Shown here: positions 26,077 to 34,947 of the stretch, in pieces | Layout of the letters: each line of letters starts with the position of its first letter | Position numbering within the stretch: position 1 is the first letter of the stretch | Source: Leptolyngbyaceae cyanobacterium | GTDB lineage: Bacteria; Cyanobacteriota; Cyanobacteriia; Cyanobacteriales; Aerosakkonemataceae | Direction of reading: 5' to 3' | Length of the DNA stretch: 64,000 bases | Assembly: GCA_036703985.1 (NCBI GenBank) | Contig: DATNQN010000057.1 | Coordinates: 1 to 64,000, forward strand | Notes under the pieces: model-generated | Database searches by the model: none | What the model saw: the letters and a program-made list of their open reading frames with translations, nothing else | Told to the model about the DNA's origin: nothing | Translations under genes and position numbers: made by a program

Positions 26077-27858
26077 ATGCCGAAGCGATACAAAAATCGC
26101 CCCTCCCTAGAGGGGGGCGACCGTGGCGAAGGGGTTGCCTTGCCCAAGGAAACAGCTTGGCCGCGGGCAAAAGAAAAATCTTATAGTGAGAAAGCCTACC
26201 GCTGGAATCGGGAAAACTATTCCCGTCAACGCCGCTTTATAGACATTTGGGCTTTTGTATTAACCTTAATGTTCGAGTTATGGCTCGACAGTAAACCTTG
26301 GAGCTATCCAGGTGGAATGACCGATGCTAAACGAGCGAGCAGGCGTCGAAAGCAAGCTATCTGGATTCGAGAAACTTTTTTGGATTTGGGGCCAACCTTT
26401 ATTAAGGTTGGGCAGTTGTTCTCCACCCGCGCCGACTTATTTCCCGCCGAATACGTAGAAGAATTAACTAAGCTGCAAGATAAAGTACCCGCCTTTAGAT
26501 ACGAACAAGCCGAGGCGATTATCGAGCAAGATTTGGGTAAAAAAGTACCGGAACTTTACCGCAGTTTCGATCGCATACCTATAGCAGCCGCTAGCTTGGG
26601 ACAAGTACATAAAGCACAGCTACATTCTGGAGAAGAAGTAGTTGTCAAAGTGCAGCGACCTGGTTTAGTCAAGCTATTCACCATCGATTTAGCCATTCTC
26701 AAAGGCATTACTCGCTACTTCCAAAACCATCCTGACTGGGGTCGGGGTCGCGATTGGATGGGTATTTACGAAGAATGCTGCCGTATTTTGTGGGAAGAAA
26801 TCGATTATCTCAATGAAGGTCGTAACGCCGATACTTTTCGCCGCAACTTTCGCGCTCAAGATTGGGTAAAAGTACCCCGCGTCTACTGGCGCTATACCTC
26901 TCCGAGAGTACTGACGCTGGAATACCTCCCAGGTATCAAAATCAGCCATTACGAAGCATTGGAAACCGCAGGTTTAGACCGGAAGAGCTTAGCTCGAATG
27001 GGTGCGAAAGCTTACTTGCAACAATTGCTCAACGATGGCTTTTTCCATGCCGACCCCCACCCCGGTAATATCGCCGTTAATGCCGACGGTGCGTTGATTT
27101 TTTACGATTTCGGCATGATGGGCAAAATTAAGTCCAACGTGCGGGAACAGTTAATGGAAACCTTGTTTGGGATTGCAGAGAAAAATTCCGAGCGAGTGGT
27201 TTCTTCTCTCGTTCAATTAGGCGCTCTTTCTCCAGTTGAAGATATGGGGCCAGTGCGCCGCTCGATCCAGTATATGCTGGATAACTTTATGGATAAACCG
27301 TTTGAAACTCAATCGGTGAGCGCCATTACGGATGACCTTTACGAAATTGCTTACGATCAGCCGTTTCGGTTCCCAGCTACTTTTACTTTCGTTATGCGTG
27401 CTTTCTCAACGCTGGAGGGAGTGGGAAAAGGTTTAGACCCGGAATTTAACTTTATGGAAGTTGCTCAACCTTTTACAATGCAGCTTATGAGTGAAGGAAA
27501 TGGTTTCGATCCTACTAGTAGCTTGTTAGGAGAACTCGGTCGTCAAGCTGCTCAAGTCAGCAGTACCGCTTTGGGTTTACCCCGCCGCATTGAGGAAACT
27601 CTGGAAAAATTGGAACGGGGTGACGTGCGGGTGCGAGTGCGTTCCACGGAAACAGACCGGGTGCTGCGCCGCCTCACCAATACTCAAATGAGTACTACTT
27701 ATGCTTTAATAATTAGTGCTTTTATTCTGTCAGCTGCTATCCTTTTCGTTAATGATAAGGTAGTGCTAGCAGTGTTGGCTGCTTCGATCGCAGCTGCTGT
27801 CGCTTTCGGTTTGATTCGACTATTGCGGCGGATGGATAAGTACGAACGAATGTTTTAA
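26077..27858 (+). CDS. ABC1/UbiB family atypical kinase
   Basis: UbiB/ADCK-type ATPase-kinase, linked in other organisms to quinone metabolism; in cyanobacteria plausibly plastoquinone or tocopherol-related. Conserved motifs: KxGQ in TFIKVGQLFSTRADL, the Ala-rich loop replacement AAASLGQVHKA, VVVKVQRPG with the invariant Lys, and HADPHPGNI plus YDFGMMG for metal and ATP binding. Two TM segments end the protein (LIISAFILSAAILFV, VLAASIAAAVAFGLI). The start is uncertain: 26077 (ATG), 26038 (TTG) and 26140 (TTG, GAAGGGG upstream) are possible. Residues before YRWNRENYSRQRR include RPSLEGGDRG, encoded by an intergenic-type repeat, so the true start may be downstream of it. Confidence 0.9.
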   Translation: MPKRYKNRPSLEGGDRGEGVALPKETAWPRAKEKSYSEKAYRWNRENYSRQRRFIDIWAFVLTLMFELWLDSKPWSYPGGMTDAKRASRRRKQAIWIRETFLDLGPTFIKVGQLFSTRADLFPAEYVEELTKLQDKVPAFRYEQAEAIIEQDLGKKVPELYRSFDRIPIAAASLGQVHKAQLHSGEEVVVKVQRPGLVKLFTIDLAILKGITRYFQNHPDWGRGRDWMGIYEECCRILWEEIDYLNEGRNADTFRRNFRAQDWVKVPRVYWRYTSPRVLTLEYLPGIKISHYEALETAGLDRKSLARMGAKAYLQQLLNDGFFHADPHPGNIAVNADGALIFYDFGMMGKIKSNVREQLMETLFGIAEKNSERVVSSLVQLGALSPVEDMGPVRRSIQYMLDNFMDKPFETQSVSAITDDLYEIAYDQPFRFPATFTFVMRAFSTLEGVGKGLDPEFNFMEVAQPFTMQLMSEGNGFDPTSSLLGELGRQAAQVSSTALGLPRRIEETLEKLERGDVRVRVRSTETDRVLRRLTNTQMSTTYALIISAFILSAAILFVNDKVVLAVLAASIAAAVAFGLIRLLRRMDKYERMF

Positions 27859-27885
27859 GCTTGTCACTGGTATGGCAATCAAGCC

Positions 27886-28085
27886 TACACCAGCCAAGAT
27901 CGAACCTAAAATAACTCTTGCGGAAGGCGAGAGTCTGCCTGTGGACGCCGTGTAAGACCAAAGCTAGGTAACTGGTAGAGGCAACGGCGAATGAAGCGGG
28001 AAACCCCAAAGACGAATAAGACCGCCCTAAATTTTTGTCAAGTTGGAAGCTCCAACGATTACGAAGTTTAGTTGGGGTACTTCAC
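27886..28085 (+). pseudogene. IS200/IS605-family relic: TnpB C-terminal tail plus right end (relic 3)
   Basis: In the frame of 27901 the strand reads ESACGRRVRPKLGNW, stop, RQRRMKRETPKTNKTA, matching TnpB tails (ACG-x-x-VRP and MK-x-E). The right-end hairpin GAAGCTCCAAC ... GTTGGGGTACTTCAC follows and ends near 28085, like the GGGTAGTTCAC end of relic 1. It fills the gap between the ubiB-like gene and the PP2C gene, ending 34 bp before the PP2C start codon. The rest of the element is absent. Confidence 0.6.
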
Positions 28086-28119
28086 GATCAGTTACCTTTT
28101 GGATGCGAATGGCTAGGTT

Positions 28120-28851
28120 ATGAAAAGTCGCTACACGGGTCTTTCTGACCCCGGACTCGTTCGTCCGGTGAACCAGGATGCTTTTTATATTGACCCGCAG
28201 GGGCGATTTTTTATTGTGGCTGACGGGATGGGCGGACACGCCGGCGGTGAAGAGGCGAGTACGATCGCTACCCACGTAATTAAAACTTACCTCTGCGAAC
28301 ATTGGGACGATCGAGAAAAATCCCCAGCTTTGTTAGAGGCGGCTTTCTGGAAAGCAAATCAGGCGATACTGCAAGACCAGCGAGAACACCCGGAACGGTC
28401 GGATATGGGTACGACAGCAGTAGTAATGCTGTTTAGAGAGGAAGAGCCTTGGTGCGCTCATGTCGGTGATTCTCGTCTGTATCGTTTGCGAAACTCAAAT
28501 TTAGAAAAAATCACCGAAGACCATACTTGGGTAGCGCGTGCGATGAAAGCGGGCGTCCTGACGGCGGGGCAAGCGAGAATTCATCCCTGGCGGCATATGT
28601 TATCCCAATGTTTAGGCCGCGAAGATTTGGGCCAGATAGAAATTCAACCCTTGGATTTAGCTCCCGGAGATCGGCTGTTGTTATGCAGCGACGGACTAAC
28701 CGAAGAATTGCCCGATCCGGCGATCGCATCTTATCTAGAAGCTCCATTGCACGAACAAGCCGCTACTGACCTGGTAGAAGCTGCCAAGGAAAAAGGTGGT
28801 CGAGACAACATTACCGTAGTTATCGTGGCAATTGAGAACGGTAAAGATTAG
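28120..28851 (+). CDS. PP2C-type Ser/Thr protein phosphatase (PphA-like)
   Basis: Metal-dependent (PPM) phosphatase of 243 aa, one catalytic domain without extensions. Motifs: [32 protein letters not shown] (metal-binding Asp35/Gly36), [31 protein letters not shown] and [11 protein letters not shown]. Size and sequence style resemble cyanobacterial PphA, which dephosphorylates the PII nitrogen regulator; assigning that substrate here is inference. Two Hanks-type kinases lie within 5 kb. It is followed by an intrinsic terminator and preceded by an IS605 relic that probably displaced its original upstream region. Confidence 0.92.
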   Translation: MKSRYTGLSDPGLVRPVNQDAFYIDPQGRFFIVADGMGGHAGGEEASTIATHVIKTYLCEHWDDREKSPALLEAAFWKANQAILQDQREHPERSDMGTTAVVMLFREEEPWCAHVGDSRLYRLRNSNLEKITEDHTWVARAMKAGVLTAGQARIHPWRHMLSQCLGREDLGQIEIQPLDLAPGDRLLLCSDGLTEELPDPAIASYLEAPLHEQAATDLVEAAKEKGGRDNITVVIVAIENGKD

Positions 28852-28881
28852 TACTTTAAAAACAAGCTGAAAACTCGATCG

Positions 28882-28916
28882 AAGGCTGGATACTCCATGA
28901 AACCCAGCCTTTTTTG
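28882..28916 (+). terminator. Rho-independent terminator after the PP2C gene
   Basis: AAGGCTGG (28882-28889) pairs with CCAGCCTT across a 14-nt loop and is followed by TTTTTG. It is 30 bp after the PP2C stop and is one of the clearest intrinsic terminators in the window. Confidence 0.8.
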
Positions 28917-29207
28917 TTATATCCGCACAAAATTTAAGCATATATACTTAGATGTTTTGTTCATGATGAGCAATTCTTGCCAGGAGATATTGCTAAAAAT
29001 ACCATTAAGCGGTATAGAACCTTCCGGAAAAGGATCTCTGCCTTTTGGATCTAAAAGTACTCAAGAAGAGGGATAGGCAATTTGTCAAATTATTGTTATC
29101 TTTCGTAATATATACAGTAACCAAGTGGTTCTGTTGAGCCTTTCCCCAACTAAAGAGGGACTTTTAGAACAAATAAACCGACTTTATATCTTTGGTAGGA
29201 GTTAATT

Positions 29208-29405
29208 ATGAATTCACCGATCGAACTTTCTCTCGAACAGCAATTCAGCATCCGCTCTTTCGAGACACAAGTAGAAAAAATGAATTTAGAACAAGCACAG
29301 GATTTCTTAATTCAGCTATACAAGCAAATGATGATGCGGGAAGCTACTTACAAGCATTTGCTCAAGCATCAGTGGGGTTTAGAACCCAGTCCCCACTTTG
29401 AATAA
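29208..29405 (+). CDS. nblA: NblA phycobilisome degradation protein
   Basis: 65 aa. NblA is the small adaptor that triggers phycobilisome breakdown under nitrogen or sulfur starvation by bringing phycobiliproteins to a Clp protease. The signature LSLEQQFSIRSFETQV, then MNLEQAQDFLIQLYKQMMMRE and LLKHQWGLEP, matches the two-helix NblA family end to end. TAGGAG precedes the ATG at normal spacing. The gene is monocistronic with about 290 bp of upstream DNA after the PP2C terminator. No exact GTA-N8-TAC NtcA site was found there by eye. Its presence implies phycobilisomes. Confidence 0.95.
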   Translation: MNSPIELSLEQQFSIRSFETQVEKMNLEQAQDFLIQLYKQMMMREATYKHLLKHQWGLEPSPHFE

Positions 29406-29808
29406 GGTTTTCCTATGTCGCGGTGGGCGACCTCCTTCTCTTGCTTTGTTCCTCATGGGAAAGAGGCTGGGGATGTTGGGGCGTCAACTTCTTAGTCAAC
29501 TTTTCAAAGGATGGGAAACCTTATCTGGCTTTCTAGCGAACCAAAGCTCGCAGCAATGTTTATTTAGTAATGTTTTGCGTGAAAATAATAATTTGAATAA
29601 ATCAGTGATTTGATTTATTTTGGTCTATAAACACCAAACACCTATTCTAAGGATATTTTTTATTTGATTAATGATTTCTCTATCTTTTTGTAGAAGTGGT
29701 AGGAAATTTTTGCTCTGGTACACTAGGAGCAAGGCAAATAAAAGTAAATTTTCAGGAGACATTAATATTATTTTTTAGTTACCCGCCCCTAGTTAGTAGT
29801 TGATAAAT
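29406..29808. other. Intergenic region after nblA, no gene seen
   Basis: About 400 bp between convergent genes. A 71-codon frame from 29398 overlaps the nblA end and has no support. A short GCGGTGGGCGACC hairpin-like stretch is visible near 29417; no confident terminator or RNA was identified. Confidence 0.4.
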
Positions 29809-31407
29809 TTACTGCCCCAGAGAAGAATTAGATTCCAGCTTAACCAAAATTTGAGGTTTGATTTTCTCAAATTGATTGTGGAGTAATTCCTTACTCATTT
29901 TTGGCGATCCTACTGGGATCAACGATTGGCTGGTGCTGATCCATTGTTTTAATAATTGGCATTGAGAAGGAGCGATTCTCACGCTCATAGCGTGCATACA
30001 GTGCTTGGGTTCTTCTAGAGCAAATAACAATACCCAATAGCGCCCTTTTTCTGCCAGTATTCTGATCATTTCTTCCCCTTGAGACGTTTTTACGTCCAAG
30101 TAACAGCGCAACCATCTTGGCCCTGCTTCGTGAGTATACAAAGCTGTAATCCACAACAGCATCGGATGGGGAGACATTAAAAATAAGAATTGATTGTAGC
30201 GCTTGCAAACCTGACGCTTCTGAATATCTTCTTTTTTTAACATCACCCATAAAGTTGCTAAAGTCTCCTGACTAGTAGCTAAAGTATTAGCAAAAACAAT
30301 TTCCGCAATTGGTTTGTTTTGAGGCCAATGTTGCTGTCGAACTAATTTCTCAACTTCTTGTAAAGACCCTGGTTGTTGAGGTTGAGGTTTTACCTCTTTT
30401 TGGGGAGTAGGAATGGGAGGTTTTGACTCTACAACGGCGGGTAGCGGCTTAGCTTCCGTAATAACTGGTAATGCGGTCAGGGTGGTTTCTATGCGTTGAC
30501 CTAGTTGCCTACCAGTGCTAAAACGTTCCTCCAATGGTGCCAGGGATTTGATGATTTCACTGACTGTTTGGGGCCGATCGCTCGGCTCTTTTGCCAAACA
30601 ACTCACGATCAGATTTTCCAGCGCTTTTGGCACTTTCAAAGTCGGATTAACTGACTCGAAAGAGCGAGGTTGCTGGAAATGATGAACTTTGTACCAACCA
30701 CCAAAGGAATGGGTTTCTGCCTGGAGGGGCATTTTTCCAGTCAGCATTTCAAACATCAACACGCCCAGACTGTAAATGTCGGAACGGTTGTCTAATTCCT
30801 TACCTTCCATCTGTTCTGGAGATGAATAAGCTAAGGTTCCTAAATAGTAATTAGTTTGATCGCTGTCTGCTTGACGTAGTTTGGCAATGCCAAAGTCAAG
30901 GATTTTTACTAGCTGGCCAAGACTGGGGTCTTGCACCACCAAAATGTTACTTGGTTTAATGTCCCGGTGGACGATCGGGCAAATTTCTCCATCCACGGGA
31001 ATGCCTTCGTGAGCGCACTCCAATCCCAAACAGATTTGTCGTGCTAAGTTGAGAAATTTCGGTAAACCCAGATTCTTGCCGCGAACTATTTCGCTGAGGC
31101 TTTCTCCTTGAAGGTATTCCATGACGTAAAACGGAGTTTTATTTTCGTCTACGCCATAATCCATTACGCGGACGATATGGAGGCTTCTTTGACCTAACAA
31201 AGCGCAGGTTTTGGCTTCTCGCTCAAAGCGTTCCTGCAATCGCAGTTTCTGATTGTGAATTGATAGAGAAAGAAACTTGATGGCAACGGGTACGCCTCCG
31301 AGTAAAACATCTTTAGCGCGATAAACCCGACCCATAGCCCCCGTTCCTATCAACTCTACCAGTTGATAGCGATTGTCAAGTAAGCGACCAGTGTTCGGAT
31401 CTGTCAT
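29809..31407 (-). CDS. Eukaryote-type Ser/Thr protein kinase with novel C-terminal region
   Basis: 532 aa. Kinase domain (about 14-285): glycine loop IGTGAMGRVYRA, Lys44 in VAIKFL, HRDIKPSNI (147-155), DFG (171-173), YSSPEQM in the activation segment and DIYSLGVLMFEMLTG. All catalytic residues are present. A Pro/Gln-rich linker (about 315-350) leads to a C-terminal domain of about 180 residues (from VEKLVRQQHWPQNKPIAEIV) with no TM and no domain I recognise; it contains KRYNQFLFLMSPHPMLLW and YWVLLFALEEPKHCMHAM. Unlike the kinase at 23.3 kb it appears cytosolic. It faces nblA convergently. Confidence 0.9.
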   Translation of the reverse strand: MTDPNTGRLLDNRYQLVELIGTGAMGRVYRAKDVLLGGVPVAIKFLSLSIHNQKLRLQERFEREAKTCALLGQRSLHIVRVMDYGVDENKTPFYVMEYLQGESLSEIVRGKNLGLPKFLNLARQICLGLECAHEGIPVDGEICPIVHRDIKPSNILVVQDPSLGQLVKILDFGIAKLRQADSDQTNYYLGTLAYSSPEQMEGKELDNRSDIYSLGVLMFEMLTGKMPLQAETHSFGGWYKVHHFQQPRSFESVNPTLKVPKALENLIVSCLAKEPSDRPQTVSEIIKSLAPLEERFSTGRQLGQRIETTLTALPVITEAKPLPAVVESKPPIPTPQKEVKPQPQQPGSLQEVEKLVRQQHWPQNKPIAEIVFANTLATSQETLATLWVMLKKEDIQKRQVCKRYNQFLFLMSPHPMLLWITALYTHEAGPRWLRCYLDVKTSQGEEMIRILAEKGRYWVLLFALEEPKHCMHAMSVRIAPSQCQLLKQWISTSQSLIPVGSPKMSKELLHNQFEKIKPQILVKLESNSSLGQ

Positions 31408-31782
31408 TTTGATCTAGCTCCACTATAGAAGGAGCGTGAAGGTAATATAACTGCTGGTCAGTTGTCGGACAACTTACTTGTCAGGGAGGGCTTGATAAAA
31501 GTTTTGATTATCCCAGTGGCATCCTGGTTAAACCCGCCCTACCTTGAGATAGAAGAAACGGAGTTAATCATTAGCCACGCGCAGAATGCGAATCAAACTG
31601 GCAAATGATGCCATCCCCGTTACCCGACCCTTGTGAAAGACAGTGAGGGGCGGGAACCTCCTTCTCAAAACCTTAGCTTGACCTATAAAGTTTTTAATTA
31701 GAGACAAAATCTAATACCAGTTGTCTGGTTAACTTTACGGCAAGGCTTCGTAATGAGTTGAACGAACAACACGATCTACTAT
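31408..31782. other. Intergenic region upstream of the second kinase
   Basis: About 375 bp. A 15-bp palindrome AGTTGTCGGACAACT lies at 31460-31474, 53-67 bp upstream of the kinase start codon, a possible operator. Nothing else is supported; a 16-codon minus-strand frame near 31.6 kb is too short to call. Confidence 0.35.
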
Positions 31783-32241
31783 TCAAGGATAATTCGATTC
31801 TGGCTGACGCTCCAAGGTCGCTTCCATCGTGCTGGTTAAATAATGACCCGCTAGAATACTGCTAGAAATATAATATTGGTTTTCGGTTACTCGATGGAGT
31901 GTTTCAAAGCCGCTACGACGTTGGCGATCTCCGAGCACCCAGTAACGCTGGACGATCGATTCTGGGGCAATCCATCCTTCCCCTTCTACTCTTCCTAAGA
32001 GACTGTGTTGCAGTACAAAAGTATATTGACGTTCGCCTGCATCTAAACGTCCCTTGTACTGTAGAGCGATTTCTTCGCGATCGCTGTCTGGAAACATCAG
32101 CTTGGTTACCATCGTAAACCAATTGTCGCGACTCCATGCCACCAGGGTTAACCCTTTGACAGCTATCGGCATACCGTTGCGCTCTAGCCAGTTTCCCTGT
32201 AATCTCCAACGACCTGCTTCAATTAAAAAGGTGTGAGCCAC
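31783..32241 (-). CDS. Conserved-looking hypothetical protein
   Basis: 152 aa, soluble, beta-rich. It opens with FLIEAGRWRLQGNWLERNG and contains YKGRLDAGERQYTFVLQHS, GRVEGEGWIAPESIVQRYW and YYISSSILAGHYLTSTMEATL. The pattern of short strands separated by turns resembles lipocalin-like or THAP4/DUF1794-type beta-barrel proteins, but no firm family is recognised. Its ATG is only 4 bp after the anmK stop on the same strand, so the two are almost certainly co-transcribed and perhaps co-translated. Confidence 0.65.
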   Translation of the reverse strand: MAHTFLIEAGRWRLQGNWLERNGMPIAVKGLTLVAWSRDNWFTMVTKLMFPDSDREEIALQYKGRLDAGERQYTFVLQHSLLGRVEGEGWIAPESIVQRYWVLGDRQRRSGFETLHRVTENQYYISSSILAGHYLTSTMEATLERQPESNYP

Positions 32242-32245
32242 GCCT

Positions 32246-33580
32246 CTATTCCTTGCCTTGATTGCCCACTGCCCGATCGCAAGACTCTATGCTAGTATGT
32301 AGCCCTTGAGTCATCAGGTGGATATCTCCTAAAGGTATCGTATTTTGGGCACCAGTTACCTGTTTGAGGTTACCGGGATATCCCAAATATCGCCAATAAG
32401 CTAAAACTGCGAAAGCGATCGCCTCTTTGTAATCGGCATTCAATCCAACTTCATCAGTCGTCAAGACCGGGATGGGGGATTGACGATCGGGGATTGGGTA
32501 TTGGGTATTAATAATTAGAGATAGCAGTTTTTCCCCATACTCGACACTGGATGATAACTCATGCCCTACTTGAGAGAAATAAGTTTGCAGCCTTTGTTTC
32601 AAGTATATATTGCGACTACCTCCACCACACAATAACACCAGATCGGGTAGATTGGGTAAGAAATTCTGGTAACTGTGAACGATAGAAGCAACGGTAAGTT
32701 CAGTCAGAGTTGCTAACAAATCAGCACTACTCAATTGATATGGTTCGGCGTCTGTCAAACAACGGTGTAAAAATTCCACTCCAAATAGTTCTCGACCGGT
32801 AGACTTGGGAGGCGACTGTTGAAAAAATTCATGCTGGAGCCACTGCTCTACTAACGGTAGACAAGGAGTACCGCTAGCCGCCCAAGCGCCGTCTTTATCG
32901 TAAGTTTGACTACCACCCGTTAAATGCTGTACGGCTAGATCCAACAAGGCATTTCCAGGGCCAGTATCCCAACCCCGCACGTTTTCCAGCCAGTCACCCT
33001 GACGAGCAGGTAAATAAGTTACGTTACCAATCCCACCAATATTTTGAACGCAGCGATTTTGTGTGGGATGACTGAGTAGGGAAGCGTCGATGCGGGATAC
33101 CAAAGGCGCACCTTCACCACCAGCTGCAATATCAGCAGCCCGAAAGTTATTAACTGTATTAATTCCCGTTAGTTGGCTAATTAAAGCACCCCGCCCTAAT
33201 TGCAAACTGTATCCAATGGTGGATGAACCGACGCCCCCCTGCTCCCCTGCTCCCCTGCTTCCCTGCTTGTTAGGTGGACGATGGAAAACGGTTTGTCCGT
33301 GGGAGCCAATTAATTGGGCTGGGGCATGATTAGCTTGGATGGCTAAAGCAACTTCGGCAAAAACTTGGGCGATGCGATCGTCTAATTCTGCTAATTCTGC
33401 CATTGAAAGAGCCGAACCACCACAGACGGCTAAAATTTGCTTTCTTAAAGCATCCGGGTAAGGATAGGTAGCTCCAGCCACTAATTCAACTTTTATATCT
33501 AGGTCCGTACCCGTAATATCTACCATTGCGGCATCGATACCATCTACTGAGGTGCCGCTGATTAAACCGATTACGCGCAT
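32246..33580 (-). CDS. anmK: Anhydro-N-acetylmuramic acid kinase, with two repeat-derived insertions
   Basis: Phosphorylates 1,6-anhydro-MurNAc with hydrolysis of the anhydro ring during cell-wall recycling. Motifs: [18 protein letters not shown] (ATP/substrate start), [59 protein letters not shown] and [12 protein letters not shown]. At 444 aa it is longer than the usual 370-390. Residues 105-120 ([16 protein letters not shown]) and about 355-372 ([18 protein letters not shown]) are low-complexity and encoded by intergenic-type repeats, which accounts for the extra length. Whether activity survives is unknown; the catalytic motifs are untouched. Confidence 0.93.
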   Translation of the reverse strand: MRVIGLISGTSVDGIDAAMVDITGTDLDIKVELVAGATYPYPDALRKQILAVCGGSALSMAELAELDDRIAQVFAEVALAIQANHAPAQLIGSHGQTVFHRPPNKQGSRGAGEQGGVGSSTIGYSLQLGRGALISQLTGINTVNNFRAADIAAGGEGAPLVSRIDASLLSHPTQNRCVQNIGGIGNVTYLPARQGDWLENVRGWDTGPGNALLDLAVQHLTGGSQTYDKDGAWAASGTPCLPLVEQWLQHEFFQQSPPKSTGRELFGVEFLHRCLTDAEPYQLSSADLLATLTELTVASIVHSYQNFLPNLPDLVLLCGGGSRNIYLKQRLQTYFSQVGHELSSSVEYGEKLLSLIINTQYPIPDRQSPIPVLTTDEVGLNADYKEAIAFAVLAYWRYLGYPGNLKQVTGAQNTIPLGDIHLMTQGLHTSIESCDRAVGNQGKE

Positions 33581-33586
33581 GATCGT

Positions 33587-33620
33587 TTGATTTTAGATTT
33601 TCGATTTTCGATTTTAGATT
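33587..33620. repeat. ATTTTAGATTTTCG short tandem repeat, copy 1
   Basis: Heptamer-like tandem array built on GATTTTAGATTTTCGATTTT, lying between kdpD and anmK. Relatives occur at 34875-34903 (start of kdpD) and 47700-47761 (after the sigma factor). Dispersed repeats of this form are common in cyanobacteria. Confidence 0.6.
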
Positions 33621-33736
33621 GAATTTACGGATAAATTTGCGAACTTAGCAAAGGTAAATATAGAAGAGGAAATTATGAATTGTTGACTGTTTGAGTTTTG
33701 ACAGTCAACTTTCAGCAATTATTTCTGATTCTTTGT

Positions 33737-34876
33737 TTATTTCGATTGGGCGGGTGATTTTTCAGTAGCAATAACGTGCAAATCGACATCTTTTAGATAT
33801 CTAACTAATTTTTGGACGAGGGAGCCTTGCCAGAAGAGTTCCCAACGAGATTTCTGGCTTTGGCCGAGAACTACTTGGGTAATATGATACTGCTGGGATG
33901 TTTGAGCGATCGCAATAGCGACATCGTTAGCCTTGACTCGTAAAAATTCTCCTCCGAAATCTCGGCAAAGATGTTGACAAGTTTCAAGATATAGGCTCTC
34001 TTCTTTGGTTAAAAAGCGATCGGGATGTTCTACGAATAAAGCGTAAAGGCGAGCGTGTAACTGGTTGGCAATGCGTGCGCCTCGTCGTAGGAGATGTACT
34101 GAGTTGGGATAAGTGGACAAACAAACTAAAACGCGATCGTGAACGCTGCAATAGCGATCGGTTGGCGGCATAGTGGTACGGGCATCCTCTTCAATATTGT
34201 CAGCCACTTCCCGTAATGCCAACTCCCGCAAAGCCACTAAGTTACGCCGTTTAAAAAAGTTCTGGAGAGATTGTTCGATTTTTTGAGGCGCGTAAATCTT
34301 TCCCTCCTGTAATCTTTCTTGAAGAGTTTCTGGCGTGACATCTATTACTACTACTTCGTCTGCTTCATCCAAAATGCGGTCTGGTATGCGTTCTCGCACT
34401 ACTACGCCAGTAATTTTTGCCACTATGTCATTTAAACTTTCTAAGTGTTGAATATTAACGGTGGAATAAACATCAATCCCCGCAACTAAAATTATTTCCA
34501 CATCTTGATAGCGCTTTTCTCGATCGGAACCAGGTACATTTGTATGAGCGAGTTCATCCACTAAAACTAATTGCGGTTGGCGAGAAAGTACTGCATCAAC
34601 GTCCATTTCTTTCAGAGTCACGCCTTGATGAATGATTTTTTTGGCGGGAATCACCTCTAGGCCGATCGCTTTTTCTGCTGTTTCTTCGCGACCGTGAGTT
34701 TCTAATAGGCCAATAGTAACATCAATGCCTTCTTCCTTAAGTTGATGGCCTTCTTCCAACATTCGATAAGTTTTACCGACGCCGGGAGCCATGCCAATAA
34801 AAATTTTGTGCTTGCCTCGACGCGGTTTAGAATAACCGGATATTGGTTGAGAATTTATTTCACTTGAATGAATCAT
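33737..34876 (-). CDS. kdpD: Truncated KdpD: N-terminal sensor/USP domains without histidine kinase
   Basis: 379 aa against about 900 for a full KdpD. It has the KdpD N-terminal domain with Walker A GMAPGVGKT (28-36) and VLVDELAHTNVPGSDREKRYQDVE, then a universal-stress-like domain (from VHDRVLVCLSTYPNSVHLLR to QVVLGQSQKSRWELFWQGS). There are no TM helices, GAF, HisKA or HATPase. This short form is the known cyanobacterial arrangement (for example in Anabaena), not a recent deletion. It ends the kdp operon. It probably senses K+/ATP or c-di-AMP and acts on another kinase, perhaps the divergent pair at 40.1 kb. Confidence 0.9.
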   Translation of the reverse strand: MIHSSEINSQPISGYSKPRRGKHKIFIGMAPGVGKTYRMLEEGHQLKEEGIDVTIGLLETHGREETAEKAIGLEVIPAKKIIHQGVTLKEMDVDAVLSRQPQLVLVDELAHTNVPGSDREKRYQDVEIILVAGIDVYSTVNIQHLESLNDIVAKITGVVVRERIPDRILDEADEVVVIDVTPETLQERLQEGKIYAPQKIEQSLQNFFKRRNLVALRELALREVADNIEEDARTTMPPTDRYCSVHDRVLVCLSTYPNSVHLLRRGARIANQLHARLYALFVEHPDRFLTKEESLYLETCQHLCRDFGGEFLRVKANDVAIAIAQTSQQYHITQVVLGQSQKSRWELFWQGSLVQKLVRYLKDVDLHVIATEKSPAQSK

Positions 34877-34947
34877 TCGATTTTAGATTTTGGATTTTAG
34901 ATTGTTACTCTCTCGCTCGAAAGATGGTGATTACCAAATAATATTAG

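Noticed and set aside
28027-28302. Minus-strand frame antisense to the PP2C start
   Set aside because: It is the complement of the well-supported PP2C gene and the IS605 relic; no independent support.
29398-29613. 71-codon plus-strand frame after nblA
   Set aside because: It overlaps the nblA end, starts without a ribosome-binding site, and has no recognisable sequence; treated as chance.
31570-31640. 16-codon minus-strand frame (MASFASLIRILRVAND)
   Set aside because: Has a GGGGA-like upstream signal but is too short to support without conservation data.
33737-34876. KdpD as a recent deletion
   Set aside because: Short KdpD lacking the kinase is the known cyanobacterial form, so truncation is not a local defect.
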